DNA from: Plazaster borealis
Taxonomy: Eukaryota > Echinodermata > Asteroidea > Forcipulatida > Labidiasteridae
Direction: 5' to 3'
DNA length: 64,000 bases
NCBI GenBank assembly: GCA_021014325.1
Contig: CM037472.1
Location: forward strand, 32,016,234-32,080,233
In this document: positions 27,001 to 31,866 of the stretch, piece after piece
Layout: every line of letters starts with the position of its first letter
How positions within the stretch are numbered: the stretch's first letter is position 1
Made by a program: the position numbers and the translations under genes
Notes under the pieces: generated by a model
Told to the model about the DNA's origin: nothing
The model's database searches: none
Seen by the model: only the letters and a program-made list of their open reading frames with translations

Positions 27001-29106
27001 ACCCATTTATGCAACACCTTGTATTAGGGTTTCCAAGGTGCTGCGGCGCATTCAGCATCCATTGCCAGAAACACCGGGGCAAACCCCTTCTCTTTGCGAT
27101 AAGTGTAACTGGGCTCTTTTGTGTGCATTACACAACACACAGGACCATCCTCTTAACACTAGCCTGGCGTATATTGTCTTGTAAAAACTGCTACGGGCTA
27201 GTAAACTCCATTTCCCAACTTGCCCTGTGGGCTACTAAAAACTGTACAACATAATCGTTTAAAAATGCTCATATTTCTTCCTTTCCAGATGTGAAAAATG
27301 AATTTTTAAAATGTATTAAATTTATTTTTCGAGTGAGTGAATAATTTATATTAATACATCAGAAAGATGGGCTACAAAAATTTCCTGGGGCAAGTAAAAC
27401 GGAAAGTTTACTAACCCAGTGGGCTACTTTACAAAAAAGCTTCAGTGCAAGGTCTGAATGAATATAGTGAATACTTCAAATTATGAAACCAACATTGTTT
27501 TAAGGAAATATCTCCCCCAAAAATATTACTTCCTTCTCTACAATGACAATGTGCTTTACAAACTTCTCAGGATATTTTGTACAGCAGCTCTGTACTCCGT
27601 TTTCATCAAAGATAGCTTTAAAAAAGTAGTTTGCAAAAAATAACAGACACTTTGTTTGCCATTGTTACAAATGTTGGACCTCGTTACTGGAGGCCCTCCT
27701 CTGCACTGCGACATAGGTGTGCTGTATTTTGTACGCAGTTGTTTTGCATCTTTATGTTAAATTCTCCTTGCTTGTTCCCATATATTCTCTACTTTATTAG
27801 TCTATCATGGAACATAGCCACCAGTCCCATATCCCGGTGTAAACTTTGTCACCCCATTTCAAAAACATTTGTTAAAGTATTTTCTCCTTACAACTTTCAC
27901 TGTTAAATAAAACATAAAGGTTTAAAACCAATAGGTATTAATTTTTAAACAGAATTTAATAATGCTTTCTTATAAAAACTTGTCTTACTTTATTAGTCTG
28001 CAGTGGAACATAGCTACCAGTTCCATATCCCGGTGTAAAGTTTGTACCACTGTCAGTAGCTATATGTCCCTCTAGCATTTCAGAGAAGAGAGGGGTTTGC
28101 AGGTTCTGACAACCGGGGAACGTCCAATGGCGTCCGTGTTTGGGAAATTCAGATGATCCTTTTTTGTCCCGACGAAGTCTAGCTGAATTATCCGTCATGG
28201 AGTCACAGCTCTGTGATGCCGGGGCAGTGAGGATTTGATCAGCACCTGGAGGACCCAATCTGCGGTTTCTTGTCTCTGTCCGCTGATGACCTGATTCAGT
28301 CATTCCGCTGGTGGGATTGTCCGAATCGGTGGTCACAGTTGGCAAGAGTTGACTGGTACTTTCCGAAGTCAACCACTCTTCTTCGGATGATCTCTTAAAT
28401 TTCGGCACGATGAGATTTGCAACTTGAGGAATAGGGCTTTCATCTTGCCTCCAAGACCTGGAAATACTTTGTCTTTGACGACTTTGATCAGAAGAGGGCG
28501 CTGCTCTTGGCAGTCTACCGTACATGAAATCAAAAGCACCCTCAATAATCTCTTGTACATACTCCTGGGCAAATTCCTCTAAGTTAATACAAGCATGTGA
28601 TTTCTTATCAGGAGCCCTGATGAATAAATAGTCGTCTTCAAATTCCGTTCCCTTGGTGGCCATCTGTAGTGCCTTCATCAATGCAATCTGAGGGTCTTCC
28701 TTCTGCCCCGTCTTGCCAGTGGCACCTCGGTATCTCTCCTTGTGAAGGGATGCAGAGAAGTCTCTGTGGAAAACAGGTTCTAAGGCTGTAGCGAGATACT
28801 CCAGCTGCCCATTGGAGCAACGGTCTGTCGTCCCACACAACATGATGCGCTTCTGCCATGGCATCCATGTTTCAAACCAGCGGCAGACTTTGAGGAAAAT
28901 CTGTTTGTTGCTGAAGTGTGCGCCGGCTATCTTTAACTTCTCATCAGTGACCTCGCCGACATTGGGCAGAACCTTCACGCTCTCGAAGTTCCCAAATCTC
29001 AGGCCTTTTCTTGCAGGCTGGAAAGCTCCTCGCTTTGCGTTGATTATCGAGTAATCAAAATCTTCCATGTTCTTTCAAATCTTTCCGCCCCTCATCCATA
29101 CTCCGA
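8845..29106 (-). CDS. F-box/WD40-repeat protein gene, 13 exons seen, 3' end outside window
   Basis: Likely substrate receptor of an SCF (SKP1-CUL1-F-box) ubiquitin ligase: the F-box would bind SKP1 and the WD40 propeller the substrate. Coding exons, 5' to 3': 29068-27989, 26741-26567, 25666-25317, 23469-23363, 19785-19622, 18762-18622, 17188-17099, 16005-15931, 14709-14592, 12940-12652, 11754-11665, 10392-10264, 9002-8845. All junctions are GT/AG and reading phase is kept throughout, giving 988 residues so far. The order is: unrecognised conserved-looking N-terminal region (residues 1-190), Ser/Pro/Arg-rich linker, second unknown domain (residues 419-570), F-box (about 577-620), acidic and poly-Lys linker (703-863), then at least two WD40 repeats. 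The start ATG at 29068 is preceded in frame by a TGA. The last visible exon ends in phase 2 at a GTAAGT donor, so more WD repeats should lie left of the window. I cannot name a human orthologue; FBXW7/beta-TrCP-like architecture is the closest general description. Confidence 0.85.
9072..9411 (-). mobile_element. SINE family 1, tail type b
   Basis: Same tRNA-like head as 7290-7657, but the 3' half differs: it ends in a motif seen on the plus strand as TTTCTGGTAATGATACCAAGG. Confidence 0.9.
9412..9697 (-). mobile_element. Copy of the minisatellite-seeding DNA element
   Basis: Its terminus TTACCAATCCTGTATAATAC CTTTAAC (9671-9697) is one reverse-oriented minisatellite unit, and its body matches 3617-3850. 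The far end is cut by the adjoining SINE. Confidence 0.8.
9839..10025 (+). repeat. Foldback element, family A
   Basis: Starts GCCCAATTTCATAGAGCTG; inner arms contain CAGGAAACCAGTCATAG and TGGCTGGTAACC. The right end is decayed. Confidence 0.75.
10076..10171 (+). repeat. GACCC-rich short tandem repeat
   Basis: Units such as TTTGACCCCTGACCCAGACT repeated about five times. Confidence 0.85.
10264..10392 (-). CDS. F-box/WD gene exon 12: WD40 repeat
   Basis: Contains GHTDAVFCLMFDK, ILTGSMDRTIRVWDIRSG and then GHK, a complete WD40 repeat with the GH and WD dipeptides and the S.D.TIRVWD strand. Exactly 43 codons, phase 0 at both ends. Confidence 0.92.
10466..10801. mobile_element. piggyBac-like MITE (TTAA ends)
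   Basis: Inverted ends TTAACTCTTTCAG and CTGAAAGAGTTGA with TTAA at the left and a mutated TTGA at the right. About 336 bp, no coding frame. Confidence 0.65.
10838..10975 (+). mobile_element. Fragment of the AATAAGCCATTYGCGAG element
   Basis: Matches the left arm and interior of the element at 49136-49460 (GCGAGTTACATTTGAATAA, then TTTGACATAGCAACTG as the inverse). Confidence 0.7.
11079..11631. mobile_element. 553-bp DNA element with CAGGCATGTGAG terminal repeats
   Basis: Left end CAGGCATGTGAGCG, right end CTCACATGCCTG, flanked by TGTGAA on both sides (11073-11078 and 11632-11637). No transposase. Confidence 0.75.
11665..11754 (-). CDS. F-box/WD gene exon 11 (residues 864-893)
   Basis: Encodes KSLKHPGWVKPVKRVRRLQ, leading straight into the first WD repeat (GHTDAVFCL) across a phase-0 junction. 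Confidence 0.8.
11838..12124 (-). mobile_element. tRNA-derived SINE-like element, family 4
   Basis: The minus strand has GGTGGCTAGTGCATAAAGTG and B box GGTTCGATTCC, then a body ending near AGGATTAGCC. Only one copy was noticed in this window. Confidence 0.6.
12148..12458. mobile_element. TTAA-flanked MITE, copy 1
   Basis: TIRs TTAAAGTTAGGGTCATA and CTATGACCCTACCTTTAA. Shares its interior (CATTCACAAACGGACACCAA, TTTATACTATCAACAGCTGC) with copies at 19970-20404 and 54661-55104. Confidence 0.85.
12652..12940 (-). CDS. F-box/WD gene exon 10: Thr/Gly-rich and poly-Lys linker
   Basis: Encodes a disordered linker with a run of about 15 basic residues, all but one Lys, built from AAG/AAA repeats (12722-12760 on the plus strand as CTT repeats). 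It could act as a nuclear-localisation signal or simply be an expanded microsatellite. Phase 2 in, phase 0 out. Confidence 0.75.
13225..13585 (+). mobile_element. SINE family 1, tail type b (plus strand)
   Basis: Head GTGGCATGTCGTGGCCGAGC, B box GGGTTCAAGTCCC, ending CATTACCAGAAATATATAAT. Full length and little damaged. Confidence 0.9.
13771..14019. repeat. Foldback element, family B
   Basis: Arms around CAAATTTCATGGTTCTGCTT and AAGCATCAGAGCCATGAAAT with GCGCAGAAT-type inner repeats. Other copies: 19060-19255, 34100-34251, 40267-40682, 62477-62600. Confidence 0.8.
14592..14709 (-). CDS. F-box/WD gene exon 9 (residues 728-766)
   Basis: Acidic segment (ESEESEEDDIEELTMSEFA). The donor GTAAGA leaves phase 2, which fits exon 10. 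Confidence 0.72.
14820..15206. mobile_element. hAT-like MITE
   Basis: Ends CAGGGCTCAAATTT and AAAATGTGAGCCCTG are inverted copies of each other; CAGGG ends are typical of hAT. A related copy is at about 35341-35897. Confidence 0.7.
15283..15640. repeat. Two adjoining foldback elements, family A
   Basis: Repeated GCAGCTCCAATTTCATAAAG and GCTGGTAACC arms; the right-hand element is in inverted orientation to the left-hand one. Confidence 0.7.
15931..16005 (-). CDS. F-box/WD gene exon 8 (residues 703-727)
   Basis: A 75-bp Ser/Glu-rich exon (PISSESLSSESSSIEDWD). Acceptor CTCTTATTAG, donor GTAAGT, phase 1 both sides. Confidence 0.7.
16215..16405. repeat. Unclassified repeat with GGACCAGT / ACTAGTGAAA motifs
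   Basis: Inverted-looking pieces (CTGACTAGTTCAG, GGACTAGTGAAA twice, CTGGCTAGTCAG). Not assigned. Confidence 0.4.
16630..17045 (+). mobile_element. LINE 3' fragment, same family as 52460-52800
   Basis: The plus frame reads [35 protein letters not shown], the end of a reverse-transcriptase ORF (HPY....RCRT...SFIPR.A.LWNSLP). The 3' end contains a 41-bp near-duplication (AAGAGGAA..ATCAA.TCCTACC) and a GAAGAAGAAG tail. Confidence 0.8.
17099..17188 (-). CDS. F-box/WD gene exon 7 (residues 673-702)
   Basis: Encodes GETGTKKWLSFKFTELLKKR. The donor GTAAGT was chosen over an earlier weak GT because it keeps phase with exon 8. Confidence 0.7.
17262..17590 (-). mobile_element. SINE family 1, tail type b, head truncated
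   Basis: Complete 3' part, but the tRNA head stops at GGTGCTCTTAAA and is replaced by the TTTGCGGTAACACCA repeat. Confidence 0.85.
17591..17765. repeat. TTTGCGGTAACACC repeat family C
   Basis: Contains TACTTTGCTGTTTATATTGT, TACTGCCGCCGAGTAGATTA. Other copies at 18888-19040 and 22994-23160; short end pieces at 57168 and 57414. Confidence 0.75.
18115..18420. repeat. Dispersed repeat, paired with 22400-22640
   Basis: Both segments share GAGATTGTAT, GACTCTCTACATCA-like and TCTTT(C/T)AAGAAAATCTGAA blocks at similar spacing. Class unknown. Confidence 0.6.
18622..18762 (-). CDS. F-box/WD gene exon 6 (residues 626-672)
   Basis: Reads DWRSAYIELCQIARHAKTP, the W+..Y pattern that usually follows an F-box. 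Acceptor TTTCCTAG, donor GTATGA, phase 1 both sides. Confidence 0.8.
19060..19255. repeat. Foldback element, family B
   Basis: Ends near AGCAGAGCCATGAAATTGGG; an inner TTCGGCGCTTGCCCTGTAAG block is shared with other family B copies. Confidence 0.7.
19385..19580 (-). mobile_element. SINE family 1 fragment (decayed)
   Basis: The head and body are recognisable on the minus strand, but the B box is altered (GGGTTTGGGTCCC) and the tail is missing. It lies 40 bp from the F-box exon donor. Confidence 0.8.
19622..19785 (-). CDS. F-box/WD gene exon 5: F-box
   Basis: Encodes INCLPDKILLHIFSFLPSND and then VCRRWHYIAAQDELWR, a textbook F-box: LP..IL..IFSFL, then V CRRW, then the D.LW end. Phase 2 in and phase 1 out. 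This is the SKP1-binding motif. Confidence 0.92.
19970..20404. mobile_element. TTAA-flanked MITE, copy 2
   Basis: Left end TTAATGGTAGGGTCACAG, right end ATCATCCCACCTTAA; long interior shared with copies 1 and 3. Confidence 0.8.
20490..20832 (-). mobile_element. SINE family 1, tail type b
   Basis: Minus-strand tRNA head, B box GGGATCGAGTCCC, tail ending at ATATTTCTGGTAGTG on the plus strand. Confidence 0.88.
20900..21110. repeat. Dispersed repeat, paired with 25785-25985
   Basis: Both carry GGAAAATGTCAA-like, ACTTGACCTTTA-like and CCGCTTGCGGCCACTCTGGTC-like blocks in the same order. Confidence 0.65.
21111..21751. other. Intronic, nothing recognised
   Basis: Between exons 4 and 5 of the F-box/WD gene; no exon or repeat signature that I can support. 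Confidence 0.4.
21752..21997 (-). mobile_element. tRNA-derived SINE, family 2
   Basis: Minus-strand head with GGTTCAAATCCCACCGGGGG; longest of the three family 2 copies. Confidence 0.85.
22400..22640. repeat. Dispersed repeat, paired with 18115-18420
   Basis: See the partner entry; same block order, about 70 percent similar by eye. Confidence 0.55.
22994..23160. repeat. Repeat family C with internal 41-bp duplication
   Basis: ATTCTACTGCCG..GAGTAGATT with GGAATTCGGGAGACTA occurs twice in tandem at about 23070-23110 and 23109-23150. Confidence 0.75.
23363..23469 (-). CDS. F-box/WD gene exon 4 (residues 536-570)
   Basis: Encodes WMGDWEEFEKGDLLVELIKL and FIAQCLQQ, a helical segment immediately before the F-box, as in many F-box/WD proteins where a helical dimerisation region precedes the F-box. 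Phase 2 out. Confidence 0.8.
23717..24081. mobile_element. hAT-like MITE with 9-bp target duplication
   Basis: 365 bp, AGGGCTCACCCTTAACAC at the left and AGCGCAAGGCCT at the right; GTTAAGCAC is present on both sides (23708-23716 and 24082-24090). Relatives: 1-90, 27150-27455, 51355-51455. Confidence 0.88.
24105..24471. mobile_element. TTAA-inserted MITE (AGGCACTGAACACG family)
   Basis: 367 bp, TIRs AGGCACTGAACACGTTTGG and CCAAACGTGTACGATACCT, TTAA on each side (24101-24104 and 24472-24475). A partial copy in opposite orientation is at about 56560-56860. Confidence 0.9.
24703..25058 (-). mobile_element. SINE family 1, tail type b
   Basis: Full-length minus-strand copy; a 6-bp stutter (GCATCTGCATCC) lies in the head. 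Confidence 0.88.
25112..25257 (-). mobile_element. tRNA-derived SINE, family 3
   Basis: Head GGTCTAGTGGTTAAGAAAAT and B box GGTTCGAATCC on the minus strand. Confidence 0.78.
25317..25666 (-). CDS. F-box/WD gene exon 3 (residues 419-535)
   Basis: Acceptor with a good pyrimidine tract (TTTTCTTTTAAG). Encodes a hydrophobic then basic segment including GRMYRALRSGKIRKPDKM and NAKWWGKEPSSGRQLVPAC, ending FKKQIQQIWE. Phase 1 in, phase 0 out. The fold is not recognised. Confidence 0.8.
25785..25985. repeat. Dispersed repeat, paired with 20900-21110
   Basis: Upstream of exon 3 in the same gene; see the partner entry. Confidence 0.6.
26045..26460 (-). mobile_element. SINE family 1, tail type a variant
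   Basis: Minus strand head with B box GGGTTCGAGTCCC; tail contains AGCACTTTATCAAAACTAG and an ATTATTGTTATAA end. Confidence 0.87.
26567..26741 (-). CDS. F-box/WD gene exon 2 (residues 361-418)
   Basis: Reads VSTLTWCMKHQRR then a Ser/His-rich stretch. Acceptor CCTCCAG, donor GTAAAT, phase 0 in and phase 1 out, matching the flanking exons. Confidence 0.75.
26885..27150. mobile_element. Rearranged SINE family 1: head and tail in opposite orientation
   Basis: 26893-26946 is a plus-strand head (CTCAAGCTCTGGTGTTTCTG); 26950-27149 is a tail and body in minus orientation. They share no junction seen in intact copies. Confidence 0.7.
27150..27455. mobile_element. hAT-like MITE fragment
   Basis: TCTTAACACTAGCCTGGCGT at the left, CCAGTGGGCTACTTTACAAA and AGCTTCAGTGCAAGG at the right; truncated at the left where it joins the SINE. 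Confidence 0.7.
27791..27853 (-). pseudogene. Partial duplicate of the 3' end of F-box/WD exon 1
   Basis: 63 bp closely matching 27987-28052, including the exon end and its splice donor. The duplicate frame reads KFTPGYGTGGYVP then TGA TAG. It lies in the first intron on the same strand. Confidence 0.85.
27989..29068 (-). CDS. F-box/WD gene coding exon 1 (residues 1-360)
   Basis: Begins MEDFDYSIINAKRG and holds the block VCRWFETWMPWQKRIMLCG followed by LEPVFHRDF, which looks like a conserved folded module placed before the F-box. The second half is low-complexity Ser/Arg/Thr. It ends AAT AAA at a GTAAGA donor in phase 0. Upstream, 29069-29106 is 5' UTR after an acceptor reading TTTGTTGCAG. 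Confidence 0.85.
29069..29106 (-). promoter_or_regulatory. 5' UTR segment with overlapping out-of-frame uORF
   Basis: Between the acceptor and the F-box gene start is an ATG (about 29099-29097) opening a 14-codon frame that overlaps the main ATG in another frame. It may lower main-frame initiation. Seen directly; the effect is inferred. Confidence 0.45.
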
Positions 29107-29257
29107 CTGCAACAAATATATAGTTTTACAATTATTTAAAGTGACTTCTCTTCTAAGAAATTGTTTGAATGTGTGAACAAATTTAAGCACCTACAGGGTT
29201 GGTAATTACCGAAAGAAAAATCATGAGTTTCAATCTGAAAGTTCACCAATAAGCCCT

Positions 29258-29440
29258 TTTTTGGCATCTTGTTCCAGGGGCAGATTTGTATAATTTGTGA
29301 ACTTGTTTCCGTCTGTGACTCAACACTCAAACTTCTCGCAAGCATCTGCTGGAAGGTACGTGGACGCTCGACAATGAGTGTTGAAAGTAAAAAAATCTGC
29401 CCCTTGAACAAAATGGCGCATATTAGCGTGAAAGTGCTTG
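29258..29440. repeat. Foldback element, family D
   Basis: TTGTTCCAGGGGCAGATTTG and AAATCTGCCCCTTGAACAAA form inverted arms. Relative at 33802-33984 with arms AAGCACCTTCACGGTTCAAG and its inverse. Confidence 0.75.
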
Positions 29441-30597
29441 TCATAATAGGGAAATGGGATGCCATCTAAAATATTGTCATTGAAGAAATAGTATTAAGAC
29501 CCCTAAAATCACTTTTTTTATTGCATATTTTCATTGCCACAATTGAGATAAGCTTGAGATAAATGTCCACAAAATCCCTGACAAAAGCAGAAACCATTTT
29601 CGTAGTTTTCACTAAAAATACAGGTTCACAAAATTTGATGAAACTCTTTTAGTTTTAGTACTTTGCTGTTGGATGGTGTGTCATTGAAAACTAGAGGATG
29701 GAAATGAATGTATTCTTCCAAATTGCACTATTTATGGTGATAACATTACATGGTTAATGCAATAGGCCCTACCTGTAAAAAAAAATTATAATCTATGTTT
29801 ACATTTACAATTTAAAAATATTGTGTACATTTTATAGCCTTGTGTTTTGTACATTTGTAGGTGGTATGGACTACAATACCATCAAGCGCTAAGTCAATAT
29901 CTTTTTAAATTTTTGTACACATCAACTATTTATTTACCTGCCATGCCCTTGTAATGTGTTAGTCGCGAAGTTCAACAAAAAAACTAAGCATTATATTTTT
30001 TTTATACTCATCATAACATAAGTAAAGTATTGTAACTCAGTCACCTATCACTCACCACTTCCCAATACTCCCAAAATAGGCATAGATCTGAAGCCAACTG
30101 TTTACTCTGCACTCTGAACAGCACCTCGTGAAAAGAAGTTTTTTAAATTCACCAACAAACAACAACAAATTGCTGACATAACCCAGTTTTTGTGTACGGT
30201 TTAAACTTTAAAAGTGTTTAGTCTGTATCCATGACATGGTGTGTGGTCAAGCGTGACGGCCCAATGTGACCCCGAAATAACCCTCGATTCGAATGCATTT
30301 TGGGTAAATGTTTGATCTACGGACGGCCTGTCAGTCAAAAAAGATATGTTAAATCCTCAACACATGCGGCAGATCGAAGTGTGCAATGTGGACAGTTTCG
30401 CACAAAGTATCCATCACCAGTGGGGTTTTTTTTATATTTGATTTTCTCATGTTGTCTATCAGTATCATCAACAACACGTAAACAGTTGCATCATCTTGAT
30501 TTTGTTTGCTTTTGTCTGTAATTTGACCGAAAATTGCAGAATGGTTTGTTTTTCTTGTTGTTTTAATGAAAAGTCGTCAGCGGGCACTCACAGTAAA

Positions 30598-31322
30598 CAA
30601 GGGCGTCGATCGCTACTGAAAAGTGGGGGGGACGGGCGAGCAAGTCTTTAAAAAAATCTTACATTATTTGCACCCATACCATTACTTTTACATTTAATTT
30701 CTGTTGTAAGAGCATTTTCAATTGTTAAGGTGGTTGTTTTTATGTAAAATGCGTAAAAATATTACCGACAATTTTCCGTTGGTTTATTGCAGCAGCTAAC
30801 GTGTATGAATGGGTCCAGGTGGGAATTTCATTCCAAACGTCTCCCCTAAAATGGCTACAAATTTCGACAAAAAAAGGTGAAAATTCGTATCGTTCATCCT
30901 CTGATTTTTTTCGCTGAACGTAATATTTAAGGATAGATTTTTCATTTCTGAAAGTTTAAACAAAATCCCTCCGTACATCCTCTAGATATTTCACGATTTT
31001 TAGAATATTTTTTTGAGAAAATGGTTTCTGCTATACTTGGTTTGCGTGCAATAAAGATTTTGTCTATAAAGAAAAAATATTTGAAAGACATTTCACCGTT
31101 TGTCCGCTATTATTTTATTTGAACACAAATTTTAATAATATGAAATCAAGAAAATGATGTATATTTTTACATTTTATTCCATATTTCTAATGAAACAGTC
31201 AATCAAAAAGTGTGGGGGGGGGACATCTGATATGCTGTCCCCCCCCCCAGTCTAAAAAGTGGGGGGACATGTCCCCCCCGTCCCCCCCCCCCCACCCCGT
31301 CCCCCACCCATCGACGCCCTTG
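30598..31322. mobile_element. 725-bp hAT-like element with 9-bp target duplication
   Basis: TIRs CAAGGGCGTCGAT and ATCGACGCCCTTG; CACAGTAAA flanks it on both sides (30589-30597 and 31323-31331). Subterminal G/C homopolymer runs (AAAGTGGGGGGGAC and its inverse) extend the inverted ends. No coding frame. Confidence 0.9.
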
Positions 31323-31381
31323 CACAGTAAAGCCTACACGATAAAATGTAGAAATGTTTCAATGATAGAGATAGCCTTGTA

Positions 31382-31419
31382 CTTACTCTATGGTTTGATA
31401 AATAAAACCATAGAGTAAG
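31382..31419. repeat. Perfect 15-bp hairpin
   Basis: CTTACTCTATGGTTT, 8-nt loop, AAACCATAGAGTAAG. Confidence 0.85.
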
Positions 31420-31546
31420 GACAGAGGAAGATAGTGGTAGCACTTTAAGACTAAATAATCACATAAACAAACTGCATGAGCTTTCGTAGCAACAACTACT
31501 TCATCAGATGTAATCAAGACAATTTTTAGGGAGAAAACTTGTCTCT

Positions 31547-31600
31547 GTGTCACCATAGAGCAAGCTGGCTCTATTCCTTGCTCTATCTCTATGGTGACAC
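31547..31600. repeat. 14-bp inverted repeat with inner repeat
   Basis: GTGTCACCATAGAG and CTCTATGGTGACAC, 26 bp apart, with CAAG...CTTG inside. It shares the CCATAGAG motif with the hairpin at 31382. Confidence 0.75.
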
Positions 31601-31809
31601 GACGAGCAGCCAGTAGCCTCAAGAAGTGCGCGCGATGTTAGTTCTTTTTTGCCCTCATTACCCTCCATACTTGTTAATTATTTGCCGTCATCGCGTGGGA
31701 ATTTTAAAATAAAAACAACTTCAATTTAAATTTAAATTTGTCTGCCTCGCTGACTGTGTAACTGGAAAATAGTAGTGTGTGTTTCTTTTTTTCATTTTAA
31801 GCAGTTTTT

Positions 31810-31815
31810 ATGTGA
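31810..31815 (+). promoter_or_regulatory. Minimal upstream ORF (ATG-TGA) in CDKN3 leader
   Basis: ATG followed at once by TGA, 12 nt before the CDKN3 start codon. Start-stop elements can stall initiating ribosomes. Whether it lies in the mature leader depends on the transcription start, which is not visible. Confidence 0.4.
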
Positions 31816-31827
31816 TACATTTTGGTG

Positions 31828-31866
31828 ATGTCAACAGTAGAAATGGGAGTTCCAAGTGAAACAATC
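31828..31866 (+). CDS. CDKN3: CDKN3 exon 1 (residues 1-13)
   Basis: MSTVEMGVPSETI followed by a GTAAGT donor, phase 0. A pyrimidine-rich acceptor (TTTTTTTCATTTTAAG) ends at 31801, so this exon may start at 31802 with a 5' UTR exon further upstream. Confidence 0.7.

Larger units (their letters stand above)
29107..31827. other. Divergent intergenic region between F-box/WD gene and CDKN3
   Basis: About 2.7 kb between the two start exons. Contains a foldback element (29258-29440), a hAT-like element (30598-31322) and two small hairpins. Promoters must lie here, but no TATA or CpG cluster stands out. Confidence 0.5.
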
